A stretch of DNA of 64,000 nt from Bacteroidota bacterium (GTDB lineage: Bacteria > Bacteroidota > Bacteroidia > Cytophagales > Cyclobacteriaceae). The DNA is taken from assembly GCA_023393375.1 (NCBI GenBank), contig JAEWLI010000172.1, forward strand, positions 3,581 to 67,580. The letters are read 5' to 3'. The notes under the pieces were generated by a model. It saw nothing but the letters and a program-made list of their open reading frames with translations, had not been told where the DNA came from and did no database searches. The translations under genes were made by a program, and so were the position numbers. This document shows, one piece after another, positions 54,840-63,889 of this stretch (the stretch's first letter is position 1; every line of letters begins with the position of its first letter).

Positions 54840-54977
54840 TCATACATTTTTGTCCAGTGTTTATCGGAGTTCTAATCAATTGTCCAAATTGAATGGGAGG
54901 TTAGCAAAACCCAATAAGAGCTGTCGCAATTTCTGAGAGAGTTCTTGCAAAAATAAAACATAGACAAATAAATTTGT

Positions 54978-54985
54978 TAAATTTG
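54978..54985 (+). promoter_or_regulatory. -7 element candidate for the restriction endonuclease gene
   Basis: TAAATTTG matches TAnnTTTG and lies 16 bases before the ATG at 55002. No TTTG at the usual -33 distance is seen. Confidence 0.35.
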
Positions 54986-55001
54986 ACAGAAACAGAGATA
55001 A

Positions 55002-55709
55002 ATGGATCAACAACAAAGGGAACAAATCATTGAAAATGCTAAACATTTTTTTAGAGTTGAAATTGTTCAAAGTCATATAAAGGGGGCTTGTGAACGGGCC
55101 AGTAAACTTTCGGAATATAATGTGAATCCATTTTTATTTAAATATTTAGCTAACTTTTTGACTGGAAATGACGACCCCAAAAGTATCGCAAGAGCTTTAG
55201 TTTTACCCAGAATTTTGGGCTCATCCATCACCACTTCATTTGGGATGAAAATTCAAAGTTTAATAAGTTCTCTTTTTCAAGGGCTTGGCTCAACAACACA
55301 AGGAATAGATATAGAATTTATTGATGAAATTGATGGTAGAAAAAAATACTGCCAATTAAAAGCTGGGCCAAATACAATAAATCACGATGATGTAACAACA
55401 ATTATCAATCACTTTAGAGGAGTAAGAAATCTTGCAAGAACCAATAATTTAATTGTTGGTATAAATGACATGATTGTTGGGGTTGTTTATGGTGAGGCGG
55501 AAGAATTAAGTTCTCATTATAAAAGAATAAGTCAAAACCACCCTGTACATATTGGTCAGGATTTTTGGCATCGTTTGACTGGGAAAGATGATTTTTATTT
55601 TAAGCTAATCGATGCTATAGGAGAAGTTGCTTTGGAGGTTGATGGTAGTAAAGTTGTAGAAACTACAATAGAAAAGCTTGCTATAGAAATTGCAGAGAAA
55701 TATCTATAG
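55002..55709 (+). CDS. Type II restriction endonuclease, PmeII family
   Basis: The 235-residue protein matches PmeII-family nucleases in the segments LSEYNVNPFLFKYLANFLTGNDDPKSIARALVLPR, GIDIEFIDEIDGRKKYCQLKAGPNTIN and VGVVYGEAEELSSHYKRI. A PD-(D/E)xK-like centre is proposed from IDIEF plus CQLKAG (Asp/Glu and Gln-x-Lys). It should cut DNA at a site protected by the adjacent cytosine methyltransferase; the site is unknown. It converges with and overlaps the methyltransferase gene by 6 bp, so the two stop codons are interlocked. Confidence 0.88.
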   Translation: MDQQQREQIIENAKHFFRVEIVQSHIKGACERASKLSEYNVNPFLFKYLANFLTGNDDPKSIARALVLPRILGSSITTSFGMKIQSLISSLFQGLGSTTQGIDIEFIDEIDGRKKYCQLKAGPNTINHDDVTTIINHFRGVRNLARTNNLIVGINDMIVGVVYGEAEELSSHYKRISQNHPVHIGQDFWHRLTGKDDFYFKLIDAIGEVALEVDGSKVVETTIEKLAIEIAEKYL

Positions 55710-56945
55710 ATTATTTCGTTTTTCATCATAATATTCGTTCAGTAATTTAACAATAGAAAAACCAACTTCTTGTCCCAGGTTAATGGGGACAGCATTCCCG
55801 ATTTGTTTATACTGTTGTGCCATAGAGCCAGCAAATTCCCAATTATCAGGAAAGGTCTGAATTCTGGCGTATTCACGAACTGTAAAAGGACGTGTTTCAT
55901 CCGGATGGCATCTTTCAGTCTGTTTTTGAGCAGGACTACAAGTCAATGTTAAAGATGGTTCATCCCAACCAATTCTACGTGCCATCCCTGTTTTACCTCC
56001 ACCAAGATAAAAACTTCCACCCATAAATTCCTTTTGAATATTTAAAGGCAAGTCCCGCCAGTAACCTTTTGGAGGAACTAAGTCTAGCACTTTCTTTTTG
56101 TAATCAGGATATATTGCACCTTTTGATTTCGGCACATCACAATCATAAAGTTCACCTTTTTTAAGTGCGTCTTTTAAATTATATATTTTTTTATGTGGTT
56201 GGGGGTATTCAAAATTTAATTCTACATCTTTTCTCACACCTACAAGGATCAATCTTTCTCTTTTTTGTGGCACTCTATAATTAATGGCTTTTAAAACTTG
56301 TACAGGTACTACTCTATAGCCAATTTCATCAAGAATGGAAATCATGCCTTTAAGTGTTTTACCTTTTTCGTGACTCAAAAGGCCACGTACATTTTCACCA
56401 ATGCAAATAACCGGTTTAATTTCTTGCACCACTCTGGCAAACTCGTAAAAAAGTGTTCCCCTAGCATCGCTCAATCCAAGTTTTTTCCCTGCATAGCTGA
56501 AGGCTTGACACGGGAAACCACCAGTAACCACGTCAACCTTATTTTTGTACTTAGTAAAATCAAAATCTTTGATGTCGCCTTCCAGTATATTCCAATTTGG
56601 CCTGTTCATTCTAAGCGTTTCACAGGCCCACTTATCAATCTCATTTAGGGCAACACATTTTAATCCTGCCTTTTCTAAACCTATGGCTAAGCCACCAGCA
56701 CCTGCAAATAATTCTACCACAGTATAATCATTTGCAGGCTCCACATAATTTGACACGTCTTCATCTACAACTTCATCAAATAAACTACCTAATAAGAGTT
56801 GAACATCAGATTTTCGATATACCCTGTAGTTGGAAACGGGTTCACGAACAGCATTTAAAATACCTTCCTTATCCCATCTCCTTAATGTTTCCTTACTTTT
56901 ACCTATCATTTCCGATGCTTCTGCCAATGTTAAATAGTCTTTCAT
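55704..56945 (-). CDS. C5-cytosine DNA methyltransferase with N-terminal MerR-like HTH
   Basis: The 413-residue enzyme begins with a MerR-type helix-turn-helix (YLTLAEASEMIGKSKETLRRWDKEGIL, about 3-55). Complete C5-methyltransferase motifs follow: I VVELFAGAGGLAIGLEKAG, IV GGFPCQAFS (catalytic Cys), VI ENVRGL, VIII QKRERLI, IX/X with TCSPAQ and QIGNAVP. The MerR domain could bind the promoter and regulate the locus, as seen in other fused methyltransferases. ATG at 56945 is preferred; ATG at 56963 is possible. It protects the genome from the PmeII-type nuclease. Confidence 0.94.
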   Translation of the reverse strand: MKDYLTLAEASEMIGKSKETLRRWDKEGILNAVREPVSNYRVYRKSDVQLLLGSLFDEVVDEDVSNYVEPANDYTVVELFAGAGGLAIGLEKAGLKCVALNEIDKWACETLRMNRPNWNILEGDIKDFDFTKYKNKVDVVTGGFPCQAFSYAGKKLGLSDARGTLFYEFARVVQEIKPVICIGENVRGLLSHEKGKTLKGMISILDEIGYRVVPVQVLKAINYRVPQKRERLILVGVRKDVELNFEYPQPHKKIYNLKDALKKGELYDCDVPKSKGAIYPDYKKKVLDLVPPKGYWRDLPLNIQKEFMGGSFYLGGGKTGMARRIGWDEPSLTLTCSPAQKQTERCHPDETRPFTVREYARIQTFPDNWEFAGSMAQQYKQIGNAVPINLGQEVGFSIVKLLNEYYDEKRNNL

Positions 56946-56976
56946 AACCAAATTGTTAAACATTACACAATGGTTA

Positions 56977-56984
56977 CAAATATA
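56977..56984 (-). promoter_or_regulatory. -7 element candidate for the methyltransferase gene
   Basis: On the minus strand TATATTTG fits TAnnTTTG, about 32 bases upstream of the ATG at 56945. The upstream -33 half is not clear. Confidence 0.35.
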
Positions 56985-57138
56985 GAAATATTTTAGAATA
57001 TTAAAGAAAACTACTAGGTTAAATCACCCTCTTCATAACCTATTAAAAATGTACCATTACTTAAATATTTTTCAATGCTCTATCAACGGTTTTTTGATAG
57101 ATGTTTTCTATCTTTAAAATAGACAAACATTCATTAAG

Positions 57139-58725
57139 ATGAACATTAAAAACCCTATTCTTCCTGGATTTAATCCCGACCCATCTATTTTAAGAGTGGG
57201 CAATGATTATTATATAGCCACTTCAACGTTTGAATGGTTTCCCGGTGTTCAAATCCATCATTCAAAAGACCTGGTTCATTGGAAACTTATTACCAGACCC
57301 TTAACCCGGTTATCTCAACTGAATATGATTGGAAATCCAAATTCATGTGGCATCTGGGCACCATGTTTAAGTTATGATAATGGTATATTTTACTTAATTT
57401 ATACTGATGTAAAGACTTTTAGAGGTGCATTTAAAGATGCCCATAACTATTTGGTTACTTCACACGACGTAATGGGTGAATGGTCAGACCCAATATATTT
57501 AAACAGTTCCGGTTTTGATCCATCGCTATTTCATGATACTGATGGAAGAAAATGGTTGTTAAACATGATCTGGGATCACCGAATGGGGAAACATCCTTTT
57601 GGTGGCATATTGTTACAGGAATATTCCGAAAAGGATAAAAAATTAATTGGACCTGTTACCAACATTTTTAAAGGCACAACAATAGGTTTGGTAGAAGGCC
57701 CTCATATTTATAAAAGAAATGGATATTATTATTTAATGACGGCCGAGGGTGGAACTGTTTTGAAACACGCGGTTACAATGGCCCGGTCAAAAAACATCGA
57801 TGGCCCCTATGAAGTTGATCCCCAAAACCCAATTTTGACTTCTTATAATAATCCTAAATTGGAATTACAGAGAGCAGGGCACGCATCATTGGTTGAAACC
57901 CAAAATGGCGAATGGTACCTACCACATCTTTGTGGAAGACATATCCCATCAAGAGGAAGATGTACAATGGGACGAGAAACTGCCATCCAAAAAATGAAAT
58001 GGACTGAAGATGGCTGGCTAAGACTAGAGGAAGGTGGCAATGAGCCAAAAGTAGAAGTTCCCGCACCCAAACTGCCCGCTCATCCATGGGAGAAAGGACC
58101 TATAAAAGACGATTTTGATAACCAGGATTTAAATATCAATTTCCAGTTTTTAAGAGTTAAATTAGAGGAAGATACCCTGTCTTTAACCGAAAGACAAGGC
58201 TTTTTAAGATTAAAAGGTCGGGAATCATTAAGTTCACACCATACCCAAGCCCTTGTAGCAAGGCGGCAACAATCATTTGTTTATACTGCAACCACTTGCA
58301 TAGATTTTCACCCCGACACTTTTCAACAAATGGCGGGGCTAATATGCTTGTACGATAACAGAAATTTTTATTATCTCTACATCACCCGGGAAGAAGGGAA
58401 AGGAAGATGTATTGATGTGCTTACAAGTATCAATAGTGTCATTGATTTTTTATTTGATGAAAAATTGAGTATTCCGGATGAAGGAATGTATTATTTAAAA
58501 GCAGAGGTAAATTATGACAAGCTTCGTTTTTACCATTCGGCTGACGGGCACAAATGGAGTTCCATAGGGTTGGTTTATGATTATAGCACCCTATCAGACG
58601 AATTTGAGGAATTTGGGGGGGATGCTCATTTTACTGGTTCATTTGTAGGCATGTGTTGTCAGGATTTGTCGGGCAACAGAAAGCCTGCTGATTTTGATTT
58701 TTTTGAATATAAAGAAGAAAAATAA
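57139..58725 (+). CDS. Glycoside hydrolase family 43 (beta-xylosidase-like)
   Basis: The 528-residue enzyme has a five-bladed propeller (about 1-320) with the general base Asp in PGFNPDPSI, the pKa-modulating Asp in GFDPSLFHD, and the general acid Glu in GLVEGPHIYKRNGYYYL. A C-terminal beta-sandwich (about 330-528; DDFDNQDLNINFQFLR) is typical of GH43 xylosidases. There is no signal peptide, so it should act on short imported xylo- or arabino-oligosaccharides. No transporter, SusCD pair or other sugar gene is adjacent. It lies between the methyltransferase and a relic of a methyltransferase. Confidence 0.92.
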   Translation: MNIKNPILPGFNPDPSILRVGNDYYIATSTFEWFPGVQIHHSKDLVHWKLITRPLTRLSQLNMIGNPNSCGIWAPCLSYDNGIFYLIYTDVKTFRGAFKDAHNYLVTSHDVMGEWSDPIYLNSSGFDPSLFHDTDGRKWLLNMIWDHRMGKHPFGGILLQEYSEKDKKLIGPVTNIFKGTTIGLVEGPHIYKRNGYYYLMTAEGGTVLKHAVTMARSKNIDGPYEVDPQNPILTSYNNPKLELQRAGHASLVETQNGEWYLPHLCGRHIPSRGRCTMGRETAIQKMKWTEDGWLRLEEGGNEPKVEVPAPKLPAHPWEKGPIKDDFDNQDLNINFQFLRVKLEEDTLSLTERQGFLRLKGRESLSSHHTQALVARRQQSFVYTATTCIDFHPDTFQQMAGLICLYDNRNFYYLYITREEGKGRCIDVLTSINSVIDFLFDEKLSIPDEGMYYLKAEVNYDKLRFYHSADGHKWSSIGLVYDYSTLSDEFEEFGGDAHFTGSFVGMCCQDLSGNRKPADFDFFEYKEEK

Positions 58726-58847
58726 AGCCAGACTAATAACCACTTACCTATAAAATAGCTGGGAAAATAGTAAAAGTATATGGCTCGAGGGTAAAAATCC
58801 CTTTCCTTATCATTTATTAATGTTGTTCATGATTAAAAGCCCACCTA

Positions 58848-58985
58848 TTTAATTTCAATAAGTGTAAAACATTTTAATCCTGCTTTCTATAAACCTATAA
58901 CTACTCCACTTGCACCTGCAAATAATTCTTTCAAGCTCGATAGAATTTGGCACTTCTTCTTCAACACTCTCATGATAAATGGTAA
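58848..58985 (-). pseudogene. Decayed N-terminal fragment of a second C5-cytosine methyltransferase
   Basis: On the minus strand this segment reads VEEEVPNSIEL, then ELFAGASGVVIGL-stop-KAGLKCFTLIEIK. This parallels the intact enzyme's VDEDVSNYVEP (then) ELFAGAGGLAIGLEKAGLKCVALNEIDK. A gap of about 20 bp removes NDYTVV-type residues and a TAG replaces the Glu codon. Nucleotide identity to 56651-56770 is high enough to see by eye. Nothing of the catalytic domain remains. It indicates an older duplicate of the restriction-modification gene. Confidence 0.8.
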
Positions 58986-59061
58986 AAATTCAATTATCTT
59001 CTGAGAAATTGCGTTATATAAGTTAGATGTTTTTTACCATTGAGAAGAAATTTCTTATTCT

Positions 59062-59991
59062 ATGAATGATTCATTATTCTTTAAATTCATCGTACCTATT
59101 CTTACTCTCTTATTGATCGGATGCAATTCCTCGATAAACAAAGAGGGCGAAACAGTTACAGTCGACTTCTCTGATCATGCACAAATCGTTTCTACCAGAG
59201 CATTTTCTGATTCCGCAGAACATCTTAATGTAGCTGTGGCAGCTATGATTTCGCCCAAAGAAACTTTCGTATTTTATGAAGATCTCTTTAACTATATCTC
59301 CTCCAAAACAGGTGATCAGGTGGTATTTAAGCAGCGAAAAACGTATGATGAGGTGAACAAGATGTTGGAAAATAAGGAGGTGGATTTAGCAGTAATTTGC
59401 TCCGGAGCATATGTTTCCGGTAAGGAGAAAAGTAAGATGGAAATCCTGGTAACCCCCGTAAGTAACGGCAAAAATAATTATCAGGCGTATGTGGTGGTGC
59501 ATGTCAACTCTCCATATAAACAATTAAGTGACTTACAGAACAAGGTATTTGCATTTAGTGATCCTATATCACATAGTGGTAAATTTTATATCGAAAAAAG
59601 AATAAAAGAACTAGGTTATGGATCCAATTTTTTTTCGAAAACCATTTATTCCAATGCCCACGATGTGTCAATGCAATTAGTATCCAAACAAGTTGTGGAT
59701 GGATCTTCTGTGAAAGGTACCATCTATGATTATCTTGAAAAGTTTCATCCTGAAAGAATAAAAAATCTGAGGATAATAGAAAAATCTGAATGGTATGGAA
59801 TGCCACCAATAGTGGTACCAGAAGATCTGGATGAACAAAAAAAAGAGCAACTACGGAATCTGTTTTTAAAAATACATGAAGACCCTGAAGGTAAAAAAAT
59901 ATTGGACCAAATTCTTATTGACAAATTTGTAATTGGTTCTGATCAGGATTACAATAGCATAAGGTCAATTTTAACCACCTCTGCCGAATGA
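59062..59991 (+). CDS. PhnD-like phosphate/phosphonate-type substrate-binding lipoprotein
   Basis: The 309-residue protein has a lipoprotein signal (LLIGCNSS, Cys near 21) and a two-lobed binding domain of the PhnD/PtxB family: LNVAVAAMISPKETFVFYEDLFNYISSKTG, then VDLAVICSGAYVSG, FAFSDPISHSG, VVDGSSVKGTIYDYL and MPPIVVPEDLDEQKKEQLRNLFLKI. There are no ABC permease or ATPase genes beside it. Instead its stop overlaps a histidine kinase start (ATGA), so it most likely serves as a sensory binding protein. The ligand is not known; phosphonate is only the family name. Confidence 0.88.
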   Translation: MNDSLFFKFIVPILTLLLIGCNSSINKEGETVTVDFSDHAQIVSTRAFSDSAEHLNVAVAAMISPKETFVFYEDLFNYISSKTGDQVVFKQRKTYDEVNKMLENKEVDLAVICSGAYVSGKEKSKMEILVTPVSNGKNNYQAYVVVHVNSPYKQLSDLQNKVFAFSDPISHSGKFYIEKRIKELGYGSNFFSKTIYSNAHDVSMQLVSKQVVDGSSVKGTIYDYLEKFHPERIKNLRIIEKSEWYGMPPIVVPEDLDEQKKEQLRNLFLKIHEDPEGKKILDQILIDKFVIGSDQDYNSIRSILTTSAE

Positions 59992-61502
59992 AAAGACCCT
60001 TTTCTATTTCCCTTTTCTGGAAATTCACTATTGCCATTGCATTCACTATTTTTTTGTTGGGTTCCATCAATTTGTATTTTATATATTTTGCAGTTTATGA
60101 TTTATTCCAGAATGAGTTGACCAGACATGGCAATGCTATGGCTACACGTATAGCGGAACGGAGCATGACGCCTATTCTATATGACGATTTAGCCACATTG
60201 AATTCGATTGTAGATGAAAATAAACAGATCGATGATAATATCTCCTATATCTTTATCATAGATGCCAACCGGAATGTACTGGCCCATACATTTACCGATG
60301 GTGTGCCTTCAGAACTTATAAATGCCAATCAAGCTCTTCAACAACAAAGCTCCACAGTATTTATACGTGACGCAAATACTTCGCAAAGCGTCATCCGTGA
60401 TATGGCGATCCCAATATTAGATGGTCAACTGGGCACCATCCGAATGGGCCTGAATGAAGAAAACTATTCCAAGAGTATTAAAAAAACCACCCGAATTTTC
60501 TTGTTAATGGTTCTGTTGTTTCTGGTTTTAGGTATAATCGGTTCATTTTTATTATCATATGTGATCACCACCCCCATTAAGATAATCAGTAATGCTGCTG
60601 ATGAACTGAATTTCAACACATTGCATACAATGAGTTTTAAAAGTGTTCAAAAGAAAAGTAAAAAGTCCCTAAAGCTCAAAAACCTAATGAACATCCGCGA
60701 TGAAATTGATATCCTGATTTCTAAATTCTATGAAATGGTTTCACGGCTTCAAAATACTTATAAAGAACTTCAGTTGACTCAGATTTCCCTTTTCCAATCA
60801 GAAAAAATGGCCTCTCTCGGAGCATTATCGGCAGGTATTGCTCATGAAATAAACAACCCGATAGCAGGCATTCAAAATTGTGTTCGAAGAATTTCCGAAT
60901 CTCCTGATAACATCCGTCAAAATCTTCAATATCTGGAAATGATGTCGGAAGCCGTCAACAAAATAGAAAAAGTAGTAGGTGGAATTCTAAATTATAGCCG
61001 CAAACATGAATTGGTGTTTGAAAAGGTGGATATAAAAGAGATCATTGATAGTGTATTGTTATTGGGGGCATATCAGCTGGAACAAGCTAATATTCATGTG
61101 ACCAAATCATACCCCACCATAGTACCTCTTGTAAATGCCAGTGCTAATCACATCGAACAAGTAGTGTTGAACCTTCTCATAAACAGCATTGATGCCATAA
61201 ATGAGAAAAAGACCGGGAAAGATGATTTCAAAGGAGAAATAATATTTGATATTAAGCAAGATCAACAAAATCTCACATTAACAGTATCGGATAATGGTAT
61301 AGGAGTACCGGCAATCCAGCTAAATTCCATCTTTGATCCATTCTTTACATTGAAAAAAGTCCGTCAGGGCACTGGGTTAGGGCTTTCCGTTTGTTATAAC
61401 ATCATCGAACAGCACAAAGGAAACATTTTCGCCACATTACGTCAAAAGGGTGGTATGTCATTTATTATTTCCCTCCCATTAAATCAGCCAATAGACTCAT
61501 GA
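59988..61502 (+). CDS. Sensor histidine kinase linked to the PhnD-like binding protein
   Basis: The 504-residue protein has TM1 (about 10-33), an extracytoplasmic sensor domain (about 34-165) and TM2 (about 168-192). A HAMP-like and coiled linker follows, then the core of HPK4/NtrB type: HEINNPIAGIQNCVRRI (His near 285), NLLINSIDAI, DNGIGVP and GTGLGLSVCYNII. Start and stop overlap both neighbours by 4 bp (ATGA), so three proteins are translated together. It likely senses the bound PhnD-like protein and signals to the regulator that follows, now broken. NtrB-type kinases usually work with sigma-54 activators. Confidence 0.93.
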   Translation: MKRPFSISLFWKFTIAIAFTIFLLGSINLYFIYFAVYDLFQNELTRHGNAMATRIAERSMTPILYDDLATLNSIVDENKQIDDNISYIFIIDANRNVLAHTFTDGVPSELINANQALQQQSSTVFIRDANTSQSVIRDMAIPILDGQLGTIRMGLNEENYSKSIKKTTRIFLLMVLLFLVLGIIGSFLLSYVITTPIKIISNAADELNFNTLHTMSFKSVQKKSKKSLKLKNLMNIRDEIDILISKFYEMVSRLQNTYKELQLTQISLFQSEKMASLGALSAGIAHEINNPIAGIQNCVRRISESPDNIRQNLQYLEMMSEAVNKIEKVVGGILNYSRKHELVFEKVDIKEIIDSVLLLGAYQLEQANIHVTKSYPTIVPLVNASANHIEQVVLNLLINSIDAINEKKTGKDDFKGEIIFDIKQDQQNLTLTVSDNGIGVPAIQLNSIFDPFFTLKKVRQGTGLGLSVCYNIIEQHKGNIFATLRQKGGMSFIISLPLNQPIDS

Positions 61503-61783
61503 AAACAAAACTAAAAATTTCTGTAGTTGATGATGAAAGAATTGTACGGGTAACCATAGCGGATGACCTCAGGGATGCCGGATATAATGTGCGGGAATTT
61601 GCCGATGCGGGTGCTGCTCTTGCAAGTCTTGATGATTTCAAACCCGATATTATCATTACCGATCTGAAGATGCCCGGAATAGACGGTATCGGATTGATGA
61701 AAAAAATACGGGAAATCATGCGAATACAAAAAAGAGATTCCACAGGATACTATTTCGATAAATATCCGTCAGTCAGGAGATAA
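61499..61783 (+). pseudogene. Response regulator truncated after about 70 residues
   Basis: The first 72 residues are a standard receiver start: acidic pair VVDDE, phospho-acceptor Asp in DIIITDLKMPG, and helix 3 end GIGLMKKIREI. After about 61716 the frame reads MRIQKRDSTGYYFD and ends at 61783. The receiver's Thr/Ser and Lys, and any output domain, are missing. The sequence past the break in another frame is YceI-like. This is a deletion or fusion joint (or an assembly joint) and not a complete regulator. Confidence 0.85.
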
Positions 61784-62189
61784 AATGATATTAACGAATG
61801 CCATATTACAAATCAATGTAGACGGTTTTGATTGTGGAAATCAAATTATGAACAAAGATTTTAAAAACTTACTAAAAGAAAAGGAGGAACCGTATATTAC
61901 CTTGCAAATCAAAAATATTGAACCGTCATATGATTTTATCGTAAGTAGAGAACCTGGGTTGTCTGAAATAGGCTTTGCCAGAGTAGAAATTGCATTAGCC
62001 GGCGCAAAAAATGAATATTTGATTCCCCTCAATAGTTTTGATGAAGTAATCAGTCAATATTATATGGGGCAATTGACCCTAAATATTACCGATTTCCAAC
62101 TTGATCCACCAAAAAAATTTCTTGGTTTAGTAAAGGTAGAAGAAGAGATTACCGTTGATTTCAAGTTAAATCTAAATTTTGTAAATTAG
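61716..62189 (+). pseudogene. YceI-family protein, 5'-truncated
   Basis: From about 61716 in a frame different from the regulator it reads SCEYKKEIPQDTISINI, then KMILTNAILQINVDGFDCGNQIMNKDFKNLLKEKEEPYITLQI and ends in VEEEITVDFKLNLNFVN. The FDCGNxxMNKDF motif is seen in Bacteroidota YceI-type proteins (lipid-binding lipocalin-like barrels). The signal peptide and first strands are absent. The ATG at 61785 would give 134 residues without an export signal. The gene lost its start in the same event that truncated the response regulator. Confidence 0.75.
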
Positions 62190-62327
62190 TTTGGCTGGAG
62201 TTTGTGGTTTACTGTTTCAAAAAAGGTTACAAATCTTCCTCACCTCCACCATGCAAATATTATCATCCAAACAACCGAAAGCATCAAAAACCATAATGAT
62301 ATAACCGTAATATCAAGTTATCCTGAC

Positions 62328-62781
62328 ATGAGTAGGGTAAAAAGATCTGAAAGTCAAAAAGCTGAAAATGAAAAGTTTAGAGAAGCAAATGCTTATGCCA
62401 ACCTGGTACTAAAAACCCCTGAACTATATACTTTTTATAAAGCACGACTCAAAAGTTTACAACGTGTAACAACCTGGCCATCAGTGATTTTTCTAAACCA
62501 CCCATCGTTCATTCTATTACATATCACGACGAGGAGAAGTGTATATATGTAAAGGCCTCGGATAATTATATGGTAACACGTGTAGAAATTTCTATACAAA
62601 CAAAAGATGGTCTCCAGTTGCAGGGCAGGCTGAGAAAAACAAACGAGATCAATGGACATGTATCATCAATATAACTTCCGAAACAGAATTGGTGGTGGAA
62701 GCAAAAGCCTTTGATCTGCCAAGTCATCATGCTTCTTTGGTCCAGCACATCTCCGTACTACCTTCGGTCAACTTCCGGTGA
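62328..62781 (+). pseudogene. Bacteroidota small conserved protein, inactivated by two frameshifts
   Basis: Three frames in succession give one continuous protein. The first is MSRVKRSESQKAENEKFREANAYANLVL, ending near 62467. The second is NNLAISDFSKPPIVHSI to QGRLRKTNE, ending near 62650. The third is WTCIINITSETELVVEAKAFDLPSHHA, stopping at 62781. This order (helical start, LAISDF.KPP strand, DGxL..G, W.Y.., A.DLPGN-like end) matches an uncharacterised short Bacteroidota protein I recognise only by pattern. Each shift is a small indel. Confidence 0.7.
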
Positions 62782-62804
62782 TCCTTCGGTCATCCTTCGG
62801 TGAA
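62761..62804. repeat. Four-copy 11-bp tandem repeat (CCTTCGGTCAA-type)
   Basis: Units start at 62761, 62772, 62783 and 62794, each reading C(C/T)TTC(G)GT plus three variable bases (the second is CTTCCGGTGAT). It overlaps the end of the frameshifted pseudogene. The rest of 62805-63283 shows no supportable gene. Confidence 0.6.
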
Positions 62805-63283
62805 ACAAGCTTGAAAGCATACTGTTGCCCCGATGATTGCTACGACATAGCTAAGTTGAGTCATTACATACATCCTGCTCTATTTCAAAAAGTGGTACAA
62901 CTACGGTAAGCTGTATTTTTACTTAAATAAAATGATTAAAGTATTATGTCGCAAATTCCCCTTTATTTTGTCGTTTATGGACTCAAATTTTAATCCTACC
63001 TTCAGTTTCTTTGTACAAAAGAAATTAAATCAATGGCAATAAATTATTGGATCAGCAATGGATGAATCTGTAAACAAAGCAACTAAAAAAGAATGTTTTG
63101 CCCGGCTATTATCACCTTGCCCTGCATGCTTTATTCAATGGATTTAACCATTCTCAATATGCAAATCAGAAATATTGAAAATTTAGATGGGCATAATTGG
63201 GGGTTAATATTGAAAAAATTAAATAATGACAGGAAAAGAATAATTTTAATATGGTGAAATACACAACTATTAAATTCATTTAA

Positions 63284-63712
63284 ATGCTAGAGGAAATCTT
63301 AAGAGTAAAAGCAGAATTGAGCGAAGCTATTCAAAATAAAGAAGCTTCAAAAGCAAATAATTTATATGCAGATAACTGTGTAATGTTTTTATTAGCACCT
63401 CCACTACAGGAAAAAATGCAAGCTGGAGTTGAGGGTGAGAATGATTTAAGTAATTGGTTTGCTACATTTGAAGGTAAAATAGGGTTAGAGTCTGAAGAAG
63501 TAGAGATTGTCTATGACATTAATATTGCATACTTACATAGTCTTGAACATTTGTCTGGACATCGTAAGGATGGTAGTTATACAGATATATGGTTCAGAGA
63601 AACTTTGTGTTTTTCAAAAATAAATAATAAGTGGAAAATCACCCATCAGCATCAGTCATTTCCGATGTATATGGATGGTTCAGATAAGGCAGCTACAGAC
63701 TTGAAACCTTAA
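63284..63712 (+). CDS. NTF2-like / SnoaL-like (DUF4440-type) protein
   Basis: The 142-residue protein has the cone-shaped NTF2-like pattern: an N-terminal helix with NKEASKANNLYADNCVMFLLAPPLQ, then strands YLHSLEHLSGHRKDGSYTDIWFRETLCFSKINNKWKITHQHQSFPM. It is like DUF4440/YybH stress-type proteins. No catalytic residues can be named with certainty. It is cytoplasmic and stands alone in an eroded part of the window, but its own frame is intact. Confidence 0.8.
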   Translation: MLEEILRVKAELSEAIQNKEASKANNLYADNCVMFLLAPPLQEKMQAGVEGENDLSNWFATFEGKIGLESEEVEIVYDINIAYLHSLEHLSGHRKDGSYTDIWFRETLCFSKINNKWKITHQHQSFPMYMDGSDKAATDLKP

Positions 63713-63889
63713 AGTTTTCCCATTAAAAGCGATTGGATCACTCACGAATTATTTAAGGAATTGTAGTGAACCACCTGCCAAAATGGCAACAAGAAATTGG
63801 TACTACCCTGATTTTAGTGGAAAAAGGATTGTTTGTACTTAAAAAGCAATGCAATAACAACTTACATTAGTTTCTTTAAATAACTTTTG

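Noticed and set aside
62202..62552. Single 116-codon ORF
   Set aside because: Its first 42 codons are not protein-like and its last part is a frameshifted reading; the pieces are better explained as one pseudogene from 62328.
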